Below, piece by piece: positions 35,174 to 44,308 of a stretch of DNA of 64,000 nucleotides (its first letter is position 1; every line of letters starts with the position of its first letter). The notes under the pieces were generated by a model. That model saw only the letters and a program-made list of their open reading frames with translations. It had not been told where the DNA came from and made no database searches. The stretch lies in assembly GCF_040256745.1 (NCBI RefSeq), contig NZ_CP138335.1, positions 62,001-126,000 of the forward strand. The letters run 5' to 3'. The position numbers were made by a program, and so were the translations under genes. Source of the stretch: Scrofimicrobium sp. R131 (lineage in GTDB: Bacteria; Actinomycetota; Actinomycetes; Actinomycetales; Actinomycetaceae).

Positions 35174-36624
35174 ACGCCCAAGTTCGCCGCATCTTTGCCG
35201 TGGCCCTGCTGATGTTCCTGGTGTTGGCGCTGTCCCTGACCCTGATCCAGGTGGTGAACGCTCCCTCGCTGAAAGCCGACGGGCGCAACTCCCGCCAGAT
35301 TCTGCAGGCGGCCGAGCGGGAACGCGGAGCCATTATTGTCGAGGGCAACCCGATCGCCTACTCTGAACGCCTGGACGACGGGACGGAACGGTTCCGGCGC
35401 GTCTACCCGGCGGGCGGCACCTACGCGGCCGTGACCGGATTTTTCTCTGCGGTCAACCTGTACGCCACCGGGATGGAGGCGGCCGCCAACGAAGTGCTGG
35501 AGGGGGAAACCTCCGAGCTGTTCATGCAGCGCCTGCGGAACCTGTTTGCCGGCCGACCCCGTCAGGGCGGCGGAGTGGAACTGACCCTGTCGGCCGCCCT
35601 GCAGCAGGCCGCGGCGGATGCACTTGGGGACCGGGCAGGCGCCGTCGTGGTGGAAGACGTGAAGACCGGGAAGATCCTGGCGCTCTACTCCTCCCCCACT
35701 TTTGACCCAAACCCGCTGGCCTCACTGGATACCGCGGTCGCGCTGGAAGCCGACCAGAACCTCCAGGACGATCCCTCCCGACCGATGAACAACCGGGCCA
35801 TCGCCTCGGACCGCTACGCGCCCGGGTCGGTGTTCAAGATTCTGACGGCGACCGCCATGCTGGAGTCCGGGCTGACCCCGGACACGGTGGTGGATTCGCC
35901 GCCGACCATGACCCTGCCCGGAACCGAAACCCAGCTGAGCAACATTGAGGGCTCCTACTGCGGGTCGGGACAGGTGAGCCTGCGCGAAGCCTTTGCCCGC
36001 TCCTGCAACACCACCTTTGCGCTGGCGGTGGCGAACCTGCCCGCCGGCAAACTCCAGCAGGTGACCAAGGACTACGGTTTTGGGGCCGAGCTGGAGATTC
36101 CTCTCGAAGTCACCCCCTCCTATTTCCCCGATGAGCTGAACGCCGCCCAACTCGCCACCAGCGCCATCGGCCAGTTCGAGGTGGCGGTCACGCCCCTCCA
36201 AATGGCGATGGTGACCCAGGCGGTGGCTAACGGCGGCCAGATGATGCAGCCCTACCTGGTGAACCGGACCCTGGATGCGGACAACCGGGAGCGTTCCGTC
36301 ACCGAACCTGAAGTACTGGCGACCCCAATTAGCGCCGAGGTGGCCGCCCAGCTGACCGACATGATGAAGGCCGTGGTCAGCGAACCATACGGCACCGGGG
36401 CCTCCATGGCCCTGGACGGGGTGTCGGTGGCCGCCAAGACGGGTACCGCCGAGGTGGGCGACGGCTCGTACACGAATGCCTGGTCGGTCGCGTTCGCCCC
36501 GGCCGACAACCCGCAGCTAGCGGTGTCGGTGATTGTTGAGGGTGACGAGAACAATCCCACCCCGCACGGCGGGGATGTGGCCGGTCCCATTGTCCGGAAA
36601 CTATTGGAGGTGGGGCTGCAATGA
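35170..36624 (+). CDS. pbpA: Penicillin-binding protein PbpA (class B transpeptidase)
   Basis: 484 residues. An N-terminal membrane helix (IFAVALLMFLVLALSLTLIQ, 8-27) anchors an extracellular protein. The transpeptidase motifs are SxxK at S220 (GSVFKIL), SxN at S278 (SCNTTF) and KTG at K423 (AKTGTAEVG). It cross-links peptidoglycan together with the SEDS polymerase encoded immediately upstream. In mycobacteria PbpA is a substrate of PknB. ATGA overlaps with both neighbours indicate tight coupling. Confidence 0.97.
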   Translation: MNAQVRRIFAVALLMFLVLALSLTLIQVVNAPSLKADGRNSRQILQAAERERGAIIVEGNPIAYSERLDDGTERFRRVYPAGGTYAAVTGFFSAVNLYATGMEAAANEVLEGETSELFMQRLRNLFAGRPRQGGGVELTLSAALQQAAADALGDRAGAVVVEDVKTGKILALYSSPTFDPNPLASLDTAVALEADQNLQDDPSRPMNNRAIASDRYAPGSVFKILTATAMLESGLTPDTVVDSPPTMTLPGTETQLSNIEGSYCGSGQVSLREAFARSCNTTFALAVANLPAGKLQQVTKDYGFGAELEIPLEVTPSYFPDELNAAQLATSAIGQFEVAVTPLQMAMVTQAVANGGQMMQPYLVNRTLDADNRERSVTEPEVLATPISAEVAAQLTDMMKAVVSEPYGTGASMALDGVSVAAKTGTAEVGDGSYTNAWSVAFAPADNPQLAVSVIVEGDENNPTPHGGDVAGPIVRKLLEVGLQ

Positions 36625-38105
36625 GCGCGGCAGAGAACCGGACCGGTCGGCGCCTGGGTGGACGCTACATGCTGCTGACCCTGATTGCCCGCGGCGGGAT
36701 GGGCGAAGTGTGGAAAGCGCGCGACACCCTGACCGGCGCGCTGGTGGCGGCCAAAGTGCTCCGCCCGGAACTGACCGGGGAGGAAGTCTCCCTCTCGCGC
36801 CTGCGGCTGGAAGCGAAGAACGCCATGCGCGCGAAGCACCCGAACATTGCCGCGGTGCTCGACTCGGGCGAAGAGGACTCGCAGGGTTGGATCATCATGG
36901 AGTTGGTCGAGGGCCAACCGCTGAACGAGTTCATGGGTGACGGGCTGAAACTGAGCCCGGCCGAACTGATCCCGGTCCTGCTGCAAACCGCCTACGCCCT
37001 CGATGCGGCTGCCCGTGCTGACGTGGTGCATCGCGACATCAAACCCGCCAACATCCTGGTGAAGGCCGACGGCCGGGTCAAGCTGACCGACTTCGGCGTC
37101 TCCCTGGCGCAGGGACAGGCGAACCTGACCGCAGCGGGAATGGTGATGGGAACCGCCCAGTACCTGCCGCCCGAACAGGCCCTGGGGAAGGTAGCCACCC
37201 CGGCCGGGGATCTGTACGCCCTGGGGGTGATCGCGTTTGAAGCCCTCGCGGGGGCGCGCCCCTACACCGGGGATTCGCAGGTGGACATCGCCTTCGCCCA
37301 CGTGAACGAGGACATTCCCCCGCTGCCCGCTGACGTTCCCGTGCCGCTGGCGGACCTGGTCACCCGGTTGCTGTCGAAGGACCCCGACGACCGACCGAAC
37401 ACCGGCGCGGCGCTGGCTCGCGAGCTGACCCGGGTGGCCGAGGAGATTGGGGTGGGCACCGCCCCGGTTCCGCTGCGGGTTCAGCAGTTGCCCGCGGACA
37501 CGCCGCTTCCGACCGCGCCCCAGGGTCAGCCCCTTCCGGCAGCAGCCCAAGTGCCCGAACCGGCAGGGCCGTCGGACCGATGGTTGGACTTCGATTTGGA
37601 CCCGGATGGGAGCCCGGCCGCGGAAGCCGAGCCCACGGTTGCTCCCAAGGTGGAGCTGAGCGGGCCGGTGGCCCAGGCCGAGGCGGCCCTGGCGAGCCCG
37701 GCCCCCTCCGCCTCGTCCCCGTCCGCCTCGTCCCCCTCATCCAATCCCCCGGTCCCGCCCGTGCACCACGTTCGCAAACAGTGGTTGCCGGTCAGCCCGG
37801 ATGCGGTCCCGGCCGCCTCACAGAGGCCGAGGCGGCCGGTGGCACCCTCCCGTGCCGCCGCCGAGGGGGCCAGAGCATCGCGCTCCCCCGCCCCCACCCG
37901 GTCGGAGCGCCCCGCCGCGGACCGGACCGAGACCGGCTGGGGCCTGTGGGTTATTGTCGGTCTGACCGTACTGACCGTAATTTTGATAGTCGTCGCAATG
38001 TTTAGAGATCATGAGGTCACCGGGTCGGAGGACACTCCGGCCGCCGCGGTCACCCAGCAAATGCAGGAGGTTCACACGTGGCTAACTCCCCTTCCCGGCG
38101 TCTAG
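36621..38105 (+). CDS. pknA: Ser/Thr protein kinase PknA-like
   Basis: 494 residues. The kinase domain (about 12-270) has the Gly loop IARGGMGEVWKA, VAAKVL with the catalytic Lys, the loop HRDIKPANIL, and DFG in LTDFGVSLAQ. A Pro/Ala/Ser-rich juxtamembrane segment of about 150 residues leads to a single membrane helix near the C-terminus (LWVIVGLTVLTVILIVVAMF). It lacks PASTA repeats, like PknA. Compared with mycobacterial PknA the external part is very short. It overlaps pbpA by 4 nt and pknB by 28 nt. Confidence 0.95.
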   Translation: MSAAENRTGRRLGGRYMLLTLIARGGMGEVWKARDTLTGALVAAKVLRPELTGEEVSLSRLRLEAKNAMRAKHPNIAAVLDSGEEDSQGWIIMELVEGQPLNEFMGDGLKLSPAELIPVLLQTAYALDAAARADVVHRDIKPANILVKADGRVKLTDFGVSLAQGQANLTAAGMVMGTAQYLPPEQALGKVATPAGDLYALGVIAFEALAGARPYTGDSQVDIAFAHVNEDIPPLPADVPVPLADLVTRLLSKDPDDRPNTGAALARELTRVAEEIGVGTAPVPLRVQQLPADTPLPTAPQGQPLPAAAQVPEPAGPSDRWLDFDLDPDGSPAAEAEPTVAPKVELSGPVAQAEAALASPAPSASSPSASSPSSNPPVPPVHHVRKQWLPVSPDAVPAASQRPRRPVAPSRAAAEGARASRSPAPTRSERPAADRTETGWGLWVIVGLTVLTVILIVVAMFRDHEVTGSEDTPAAAVTQQMQEVHTWLTPLPGV

Positions 38106-39913
38106 GAGGCCGCTACGAAGTCCGCTCGCTGATCGGACGCGGCGGCATGGCTCAGGTTCACCTGGGCTTCGACACGCGCCTGTCGCGCGTGGTGGCGATC
38201 AAGATGCTGCGCATCGACCTGGCCCGCGACACCATTTTCCAGACTCGGTTCCGGCGCGAGGCACAGGCGGCCGCCTCGCTCAACCACCCGAATATCGTCG
38301 CCGTGTACGACACCGGGGAAGAGGACGTGATTGGGGCCGACGGCAAGCCGGTCTCCGTTCCCTACATCGTGATGGAGTACGTCGAAGGGCACACCGTCAA
38401 GGATCTGCTGTCTGACGGCACCCCGGTTCCCCTGAACGAGGCGGTGGAGATCACCATGGGGGTGCTGGCCGCACTGGAGTACTCCCACGCCTCCGGTCTG
38501 GTTCACCGCGATATCAAGCCGGGCAACATCATGTTGACCAACGACGGCTCGGTCAAGGTGATGGACTTCGGGATTGCCCGGGCGATGACCGACTCGCAGG
38601 CCACCATGACGCAGACCAATGCGGTGGTGGGCACCGCCCAGTACCTCTCGCCCGAGCAGGCGCGGGGCGAGCGGGTCGACGAGCGCTCGGACATCTACTC
38701 GGCCGGCGTGGTGCTGTTCGAGCTGCTGACCGGTCGTCCCCCCTTCACCGGGGACTCTGCGGTGGCGGTGGCCTACCAGCACGTTTCCGAGATCCCGCCC
38801 CTGCCCTCATCCATCGCCGGCGACGTGCCCGAATCGTTGGATCGGGTGGTGCTGAAGGCGATGGCGAAGAATCCTGCCGACCGCTACCAGACCACCACCC
38901 TGATGCGGGTCGATCTGGAGCGAGCCGGCAAGGGCCTGAGCGTCAGCGCCCCTCAAACTTCCTCGTGGACCGCGGTTACCACGCCGATGAGTGCTGCTCC
39001 GGCGGCCACCGCCGTCTACAGCGGTCCGCTGCGGTCCAACGGGACGCCGGCGGCGGGCAACCTGGCCCTGCAGAACACCACCACGAACGGGGAGGCGATC
39101 CAAGATAAGCCCAAGCGTGGGCGCGGGGTCCTGATTGGGTTCCTGGTGGTGCTGGCGTTGGCGCTAGTGGGCGGCGTCGCCTACTTCCTGCTGCGTGAAC
39201 CCCCGGTCGACGAGGTGGAGCAGGTGGCGGTGCCGGCGCTGGTGAACAAGTCTGCCAGCGTGGCCCAAACTGAGCTTGAAGCCCTGGGTCTGAAAATGAC
39301 CGTCGGGGAGCGGGTGAAGGATCCAGAGGTCGAGAAGGACCACGTGGTCAGTTCGAATCCGCCAGAAGGTCAGCTGGTCGACGTGGGTACCACGGTGACT
39401 GTCACCGTGTCCGACGGTCCCGGATCAGCCACCGTTCCCGACATGACCGGCTGGACGCAGGCGCAGGCCAAAGCGGAGTTGGAGCGACTGGGATTCAAGG
39501 TGGGAACTGTAACCACCAAGGACCAGGCCAACGCTGAGAAGGACACCCTGGTCAGCACCGATCCGCCGATGGGCTCCACCCAGCCGGTGGGCGCCACCAT
39601 CAACCTGGTCATGGCGAGCGGCAATGTTGAGGTGCCCCAGGGGATGGAAGGCGCGGACGCCGACTCGGTGGCCGACCAGCTGCACAGCCTGGGCTTGAAC
39701 ACCTCGCAAAAGACGGCCTACTCGGACCTGTATCCGGAGGGGACCGTGGTGTCCCTGACGCCGAGCGGTTTGGTGCCGGTTGGATCCACCATTACCATCA
39801 CCGTGTCGCTGGGCCCGGAGCCGATTCCGGACCCGACCCCCACCCCGACGCCGACCCCCACCCCGACCGAGACTCCGAAGAATCCGGATGACGGCGAGGG
39901 AGGGCAGGGTTAG
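38078..39913 (+). CDS. pknB: Ser/Thr protein kinase PknB with PASTA repeats
   Basis: 611 residues, GTG start inside the end of pknA. The kinase domain (about 8-275) has GRGGMAQVHLG, VAIKML, HRDIKPGNIML, DFGIARAMTD and an activation-loop TQTNAVVGTAQYLSPEQ with phosphorylatable threonines. A membrane helix lies at about 347-370 (GVLIGFLVVLALALVGGVAY). Three PASTA repeats follow (about 383-448, 449-516, 517-585), which in this family sense muropeptides or lipid II. The tail is a PTPTPTP run. The mycobacterial protein has four PASTA repeats. Last gene of the operon. Confidence 0.97.
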   Translation: MANSPSRRLGGRYEVRSLIGRGGMAQVHLGFDTRLSRVVAIKMLRIDLARDTIFQTRFRREAQAAASLNHPNIVAVYDTGEEDVIGADGKPVSVPYIVMEYVEGHTVKDLLSDGTPVPLNEAVEITMGVLAALEYSHASGLVHRDIKPGNIMLTNDGSVKVMDFGIARAMTDSQATMTQTNAVVGTAQYLSPEQARGERVDERSDIYSAGVVLFELLTGRPPFTGDSAVAVAYQHVSEIPPLPSSIAGDVPESLDRVVLKAMAKNPADRYQTTTLMRVDLERAGKGLSVSAPQTSSWTAVTTPMSAAPAATAVYSGPLRSNGTPAAGNLALQNTTTNGEAIQDKPKRGRGVLIGFLVVLALALVGGVAYFLLREPPVDEVEQVAVPALVNKSASVAQTELEALGLKMTVGERVKDPEVEKDHVVSSNPPEGQLVDVGTTVTVTVSDGPGSATVPDMTGWTQAQAKAELERLGFKVGTVTTKDQANAEKDTLVSTDPPMGSTQPVGATINLVMASGNVEVPQGMEGADADSVADQLHSLGLNTSQKTAYSDLYPEGTVVSLTPSGLVPVGSTITITVSLGPEPIPDPTPTPTPTPTPTETPKNPDDGEGGQG

Positions 39914-39920
39914 GTCAGCC

Positions 39921-39968
39921 AACCAAAATGGGAGGCCACCCCGAACTGGGGTGACCTCCCATTTGGTT
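39921..39968. terminator. Strong bidirectional terminator between pknB and the phosphate genes
   Basis: A long inverted repeat: AACCAAAATGGGAGG with ACCCC on the left pairs with GGGGT and CCTCCCATTTGGTT on the right around GAACT. The two converging operons end here. Confidence 0.9.
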
Positions 39969-39997
39969 ACCGGACAGTGTTGGTTCCGGCGGTGGGC

Positions 39998-40645
39998 TTA
40001 CAGGTACCGCTTGACCATTCCGTCGATCAGGAAGTCGATGGCGTCAATTAGGCGGGAGCCGATCGAGTCGACCCGGCGCAGGATCTCGCGGCGCTTCAGG
40101 GTTTCCAGCGACAGTTCCTCGCTGAAGATCTCAGCCAGGCCGTTTTGGTATTTCCGGCGCAACTGCCGGGCCTGGTACCGTGCCCGCAGGTACCCTTCCC
40201 GCTGCTTGGCGCTATCCAACTGGTTGACCGCCGCCTGCAGGCTGCGCAGTGATTGCAGAGCCGGGTCCAGGATGTTCTTTGACCACTTCCCCGTTCGCAC
40301 CTCCCACTTCGCCATCTCGCGAACCAGGTCGCGGAGGTGATCGACCACGTCGTCGATGGCCCGTGATGCCCGAACCAGGTCCTCCCGTTCGAGGGGAACC
40401 GTCAGGGCCCGGTTTAGCAGGGCGAGCAGATGCTCCTGGGCGTCGTCCCCCTCGTGCTCAATGCTGCGCATGGGTTTGCGGGACTCCTGGGCGTCGGCCT
40501 CGCGCGAGCAGACCATGTTGGCCAGTTCGGTGGCCTCAATCGCAACTTCCAGCTGGTGGTTGAGCACCCCCACAATGGTGGGCTTCCGGTTCCTACGGCC
40601 GAGTCGAAGGGGGCCGGGCCGGCGAACTCTTCCGGTTGGGGTCAT
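39998..40645 (-). CDS. PhoU-like DUF47 family protein
   Basis: 215 residues from the ATG at 40645, 6 nt after AGAGGA; a GTG at 40660 with a GTGA overlap to the pit gene is the alternative. Mostly helical, with acidic, metal-binding-type motifs EGDDAQEH and DDVVDHLRDL typical of DUF47/PhoU-like proteins. Such proteins are partners or regulators of Pit phosphate transporters, and here the gene directly follows pit in the same transcript. Confidence 0.9.
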   Translation of the reverse strand: MTPTGRVRRPGPLRLGRRNRKPTIVGVLNHQLEVAIEATELANMVCSREADAQESRKPMRSIEHEGDDAQEHLLALLNRALTVPLEREDLVRASRAIDDVVDHLRDLVREMAKWEVRTGKWSKNILDPALQSLRSLQAAVNQLDSAKQREGYLRARYQARQLRRKYQNGLAEIFSEELSLETLKRREILRRVDSIGSRLIDAIDFLIDGMVKRYL

Positions 40646-40656
40646 GGTTTTTCCTC

Positions 40657-41613
40657 TCACGAACTAAGAGTCGAGACTAGTTTTTCAGCTCCGAAGGCCA
40701 GCAGGCCAGCTGCGGGCAGAGTCCAGATCCAGGCCACCCCGATCCGGGCGATCCCATCCCAGCGGACAGCGCGAGTCGAGCGGACCAGGCCGGTGCCCAG
40801 GAGGGCCCCGGTAATTGACTGGGTCATGGAGAGCGGGGTGCCGACCGCGGAGCCGGCCAGGACCGTGACCCCCGTGGCCAACTCGGCCTGTAACAGTTTC
40901 AGCGGGTCCAGGGCGGTGATCCCGTGTCGCAGGAACCGGCTGGCGGAGGGCAACCCCGCGATCGCCCCGGCAATGAACAGGGTGGAAGCGGCAAACATGA
41001 TGGGCACGTTCAAGGCCACGGTCCCGACCGGGGCCGCCAGGATCAGCGCCACCGCAAACAGCACTTTCTGGCCGTCGTTAGCCGCGTAGGCGAGCGCCAA
41101 CAGGGTCAGGGCAGTTGCCCGAAAGGACTTCAACCACCGGTTGGCGCTGAAGGGGCGCGGCGGGTGAAAAGGCAGCAGGGAGATCAACGCCGCGATCAGG
41201 GCCGCCACGAAGGGAGCCAGCAGGCCCAGGCCCACGGTTCGTCCCAGCAGGGCGCCGTCAAGGGGAACCGAGCGGGCCAGCGCGTCGCCGCTGAGAGCGC
41301 CCACCAGGGCCAGGGTGATCGAGGTGGGAATGCCGATTCGGCCCGAACCCCAGACGGTCAGCAGGGTGGAGAGCAGGACGCAGCAGGCACTGGCAAGGGC
41401 CATCGATTCGAGTCCGGCCATCTGGCGGAGGGAGTCGGCCACCTTCCACACTCCCAGCAGGGGCACGAGGGGCAGGAACAGCCAGAGCAGCAGGAGGGGG
41501 TAGTACAGCCGGACGCCGGTGGTCTGGGTGGCGATTGCCACCAGGGCCGCCCCGTCGTTTCTGCCGTTCACAAAGACGAATGCCAGCGCGCTGATCAGCA
41601 GTAGGTAGAACAA
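40657..41613 (-). CDS. pit: Inorganic phosphate transporter, Pit family
   Basis: 318 residues, TTG start after GGGGGAG. Two PiT/PHO4 half-signatures are visible: FVNGRNDGAALVAIATQTTG near the N-terminus and YAANDGQKVLFA in the second half, each followed by hydrophobic helices. It is a low-affinity H+ or metal-phosphate symporter and overlaps the DUF47 gene. The 289 bases upstream (41614-41902) show no gene and no Pho-box that I could recognise; a short hairpin TCCCG/CGGGA lies near 41732. Confidence 0.93.
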   Translation of the reverse strand: MFYLLLISALAFVFVNGRNDGAALVAIATQTTGVRLYYPLLLLWLFLPLVPLLGVWKVADSLRQMAGLESMALASACCVLLSTLLTVWGSGRIGIPTSITLALVGALSGDALARSVPLDGALLGRTVGLGLLAPFVAALIAALISLLPFHPPRPFSANRWLKSFRATALTLLALAYAANDGQKVLFAVALILAAPVGTVALNVPIMFAASTLFIAGAIAGLPSASRFLRHGITALDPLKLLQAELATGVTVLAGSAVGTPLSMTQSITGALLGTGLVRSTRAVRWDGIARIGVAWIWTLPAAGLLAFGAEKLVSTLSS

Positions 41614-41902
41614 TGCTCCCCCCTCTCAGGATCGTGGCGGCTCGGGCCCGGCTCGGCTTGGCTGGCGCGGTCGGGTTCAGGCCGGGTGAAGTGTAGCTGG
41701 GACCTCAACCAGTCCCGACGACGGGAAAGAAAGAGGGTGGGCCAGCTTGCTTGGACCGGGGATGACGCTGACCGGGAGCCAACAGGGTAGGTACAACATA
41801 CCGCAAAAGGGTGGCCTGACCGCCTGGTTCCATCGGGGCCACCGAGGGCTGAGGAGCACACCCTAGCCGGGGTGAGTAAAACCCTGCCCCGACCCAGTCA
41901 GG

Positions 41903-42115
41903 TTAGGACGGAAAGTTGGGATCGACCGCCAGGGGTGCCTGCCAGACAGCGGGAGCACTGCTTTGGTGCACGGTCATGTCGCCGTCGAAGCGCTCGTTGA
42001 TCACCGGATAGAAGTACTGGAACAGAAAGTAGAAGATTACGACCACCAGGGCCAGAAGCACCAGGGCTTTGAGCCAGCGGGGTCCGGGGGCCTTTTGTAG
42101 CAGCCAGGTGATCAT
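41903..42115 (-). CDS. Small single-pass membrane protein, conserved hypothetical
   Basis: 70 residues. A basic N-terminus (MITWLLQKAPGPRWLK) leads to one membrane helix (ALVLLALVVVIFYFLFQYFY, about 17-36), with a short exported tail containing DGDMTVHQSS. The gene is 27 nt downstream of sortase E and reads with it; similar small proteins accompany sortase E in other actinobacteria, but I do not know its function. Confidence 0.75.
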   Translation of the reverse strand: MITWLLQKAPGPRWLKALVLLALVVVIFYFLFQYFYPVINERFDGDMTVHQSSAPAVWQAPLAVDPNFPS

Positions 42116-42142
42116 GAAAGCTTCCTCCGGGTCTTGCTTGGG

Positions 42143-42898
42143 TTAGCGCGTCGGTTCATCTGCCAGCACCTGCGGAATACCGTCTGCCTTGGAGGTCCAG
42201 TACTTCAACTCGCTGTAAACAATGAAGCGTTCGGAGTTGCCGAACTCGGGGTGGCAGGTAGTCATGGTCATTAGTCGCTGGGTGGGGATCTCACCGGGAT
42301 TGTTTGGGACCGGAGCGATCACCTGCCACTGGCTTGGATCAACGATTTCGTTCCCCGTCATCTCGTACACCAGGTAGGCGTCCGCTGTTTCCACTACCAG
42401 TGGGTCCCCGGGCTCAAGAATGTCGACCCGGCGGAAGTTATTGCCGTAGGTTCGACGGTGTCCGGCGACGGCGAAGTTGCCGATCTCGCCGGGAAGTTGG
42501 GTGTCCGGATAGTGCCCGGCATGACCTAGGTCCAGGACGTCGGTGCCGATGCCCTGTGTGATCGGGATTTGCATCCAGTTCCACTTGGGCACGTGCAGCA
42601 CCCCGAAGGTTTCGCCGTAGCCAGGCTGGGCCACCGCTGGCGGCGGGTCTGTCCGTTCCGGAGCGATAGTCGTGGTGTCCTGAACGGGGTGCTCAGCCTG
42701 GAAGGTCGAGATACTTTCGTTTACTCCGCCGGATACCTGGACGCTGGTCCACCACAGCTGCCAAACGACATAGCCGCCAACGAGGAGCCCAAGGATAATC
42801 AGGAGTTCCCCGATGGAAACCATGATGAACTGGCCGGCCGTCATCTTCTGTGACCGGGTTCGGGTTTGGCGGGGAGCCTGATGAGTCATCACTGTCAA
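42143..42898 (-). CDS. srtE: Class E sortase
   Basis: 251 residues. A cytoplasmic N-terminus and one membrane helix (about 24-50) precede the sortase barrel. The catalytic triad is visible: H147 in AVAGHRRTYG, C215 in TMTTCHPEFG and R224 in NSERFIV. The TTCHP context is characteristic of class E, whose members recognise LAXTG rather than LPXTG. A protein ending in LAVTG, helix and basic tail is encoded 1.4 kb away (44309-46504). Five nt after DUF881, so cotranscribed. Confidence 0.95.
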   Translation of the reverse strand: MTVMTHQAPRQTRTRSQKMTAGQFIMVSIGELLIILGLLVGGYVVWQLWWTSVQVSGGVNESISTFQAEHPVQDTTTIAPERTDPPPAVAQPGYGETFGVLHVPKWNWMQIPITQGIGTDVLDLGHAGHYPDTQLPGEIGNFAVAGHRRTYGNNFRRVDILEPGDPLVVETADAYLVYEMTGNEIVDPSQWQVIAPVPNNPGEIPTQRLMTMTTCHPEFGNSERFIVYSELKYWTSKADGIPQVLADEPTR

Positions 42899-42903
42899 GA
42901 GTT

Positions 42904-43626
42904 CTAGTCCTCAATTACCTGGGCTGTTTTGAAGCTAAGGCCTTCCGTCAGAGCTGGAAGGTGCAGAGTTTCGGCGTTGTCCAGCCTCCATCCTAACCCG
43001 TAGGCCCGAACGTACTGCTGATAGATCTGGATCTGTGGATCATTGTTGACGGCGTTGACGAGGCGGTCGGGACTGCCGATGGCCTCGATTTTGTACGGGG
43101 GAGAAAACATGGTGGAGCCAACCAGGATCACATTGCCGATACAGCGCACAGGGGTGCGCGGGGTGATGCGGACGCCCTGCACGGCCATGGCCTCGGCCCC
43201 ACCTTTCCACAGGGCATTCATCACCGCGTTCACGTCCTCCTGGTGGACCACCAAATCGTTGGGGGAGATGCTGCCATCCACCGACACATCCGGCGCGGCA
43301 TCGTCCAATGTGACCTGAACTCCGGGACCCTGGACCGCCTCGGCCAGGAAAGGCCGGTTCCGTTCAATTAGGTTGTAGTCGTCCGAGGCGGCCAGCAGTG
43401 CGTCAATCTGCTGCTGAATCTCCTGGTTGGCCGACTCCGCCTCGCCAATTGAGGCCTGACGCTCGGCGACCAGGTGGGGCAGGTTCAAGTCCAAGGTGGT
43501 GGGCTGGGCCCGTGAGAGCTTGGCTGACCACCCGAACAGGATGCCGGTAACCACGCAGATGAGCAGCACGACGATCTGGGCGGCCAGGGTCGAGGTGCGA
43601 CCCGGACGACTGCCTCGCCTCATCAC
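42904..43626 (-). CDS. DUF881 family membrane-anchored protein
   Basis: 240 residues. One N-terminal membrane helix (LAAQIVVLLICVVTGILFGW) is followed by a coiled-coil (LVAERQASIGEAESANQEIQ) and a globular extracellular domain with QGPGVQVTLDDAAPD, VHQEDVNAVMNALWKGGAEA and FSPPYKIEAIGSP. DUF881/YlxW-like proteins are found near division genes in Gram-positives; in mycobacteria the gene lies beside crgA, as here. Role in the envelope is inferred from position. Confidence 0.93.
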   Translation of the reverse strand: MMRRGSRPGRTSTLAAQIVVLLICVVTGILFGWSAKLSRAQPTTLDLNLPHLVAERQASIGEAESANQEIQQQIDALLAASDDYNLIERNRPFLAEAVQGPGVQVTLDDAAPDVSVDGSISPNDLVVHQEDVNAVMNALWKGGAEAMAVQGVRITPRTPVRCIGNVILVGSTMFSPPYKIEAIGSPDRLVNAVNNDPQIQIYQQYVRAYGLGWRLDNAETLHLPALTEGLSFKTAQVIED

Positions 43627-43831
43627 CCCTCCTGCGCTAGTTCTGCCCGGCCATCTCTTTGGTGCTAAGCCGGTTGTTACGGCTAAGATAGACGCGGTAG
43701 TCGCGCCGATTTAGCCTTGGACGCTGTCGTACTGACAGTCTACGGGAAGCGGCACGACGGCAAATATAGACCAGCGTCCCCCGAAGGTTCCGATCGTGGT
43801 GGCGAGCGGAAGAAGTAAGGAAGTTACCCAG

Positions 43832-44095
43832 ATGGCTGACAAGCGCAACAAGAAGAGCGGCGGCTCCCGCGGCAACGACCAGGACGTGAGTGCCCGCTGG
43901 ACTGACGGGATCCCCCTGAGCCCCAGCTGGTGGGCTCCGGCCTTCATCACGGTGCTGATCGTGGGACTGCTGTACCTGGTGGTCTTCTACCTTTCCAGCG
44001 GCCGGTTCCCGATCCCCCAGATTGGCAACTGGAACATTCTGGTTGGGGTCGGCATCATGCTGGTCGGGTTCGGGATGACCCTGCGCTGGCGCTAA
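43832..44095 (+). CDS. crgA: Cell division protein CrgA
   Basis: 87 residues from the ATG at 43832, preceded by AAGGAAG. A charged N-terminal region (MADKRNKKSGGS) is followed by two membrane helices, WWAPAFITVLIVGLLYLVVF and WNILVGVGIMLVGFGMTLRW. CrgA is an actinobacterial divisome membrane protein that coordinates FtsZ and PBPs. Divergent from DUF881, the conserved actinobacterial arrangement. Confidence 0.96.
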   Translation: MADKRNKKSGGSRGNDQDVSARWTDGIPLSPSWWAPAFITVLIVGLLYLVVFYLSSGRFPIPQIGNWNILVGVGIMLVGFGMTLRWR

Positions 44096-44120
44096 TCACC
44101 CTCAGCTGAGCAAGACCAAG

Positions 44121-44157
44121 GCGGGACCGGGCAGCATCTGTGGCTGCCCGGTCCCGC
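44121..44157 (+). terminator. Terminator hairpin after crgA
   Basis: The arms GCGGGACCGGGCAGC (44121-44135) and GCTGCCCGGTCCCGC (44143-44157) form a 15-bp perfect stem. The T-tract is poor (ACTGTTTGGG), so termination may need assistance. Confidence 0.8.
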
Positions 44158-44230
44158 ACTGTTTGGGATTGGGTTACGGCTCCGTGTTTTCGTGACACCT
44201 AGGCGCTTACCGCCGCGACTGGCCAACCTA

Positions 44231-44278
44231 CCGGTCCCGTCGGCCCCTCACCACGATCGGGGTTGAGGGGCCGACCGG
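44231..44278 (-). terminator. Terminator hairpin after the RCC1-repeat surface protein
   Basis: The arms TCGGCCCCTCA (44240-44250) and TGAGGGGCCGA (44264-44274), with further outer pairing CCGG/CCGG, lie 35 nt past the stop codon of the minus-strand gene. Confidence 0.75.
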
Positions 44279-44308
44279 CATCGTGGCAGGTGAGCCCATT
44301 TGGTCCGG

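Noticed and set aside
41614-41902. Pho box or attenuator upstream of pit
   Set aside because: Only a 5-bp hairpin near 41732 and no repeated 8-11-mer were visible, so no site is claimed.
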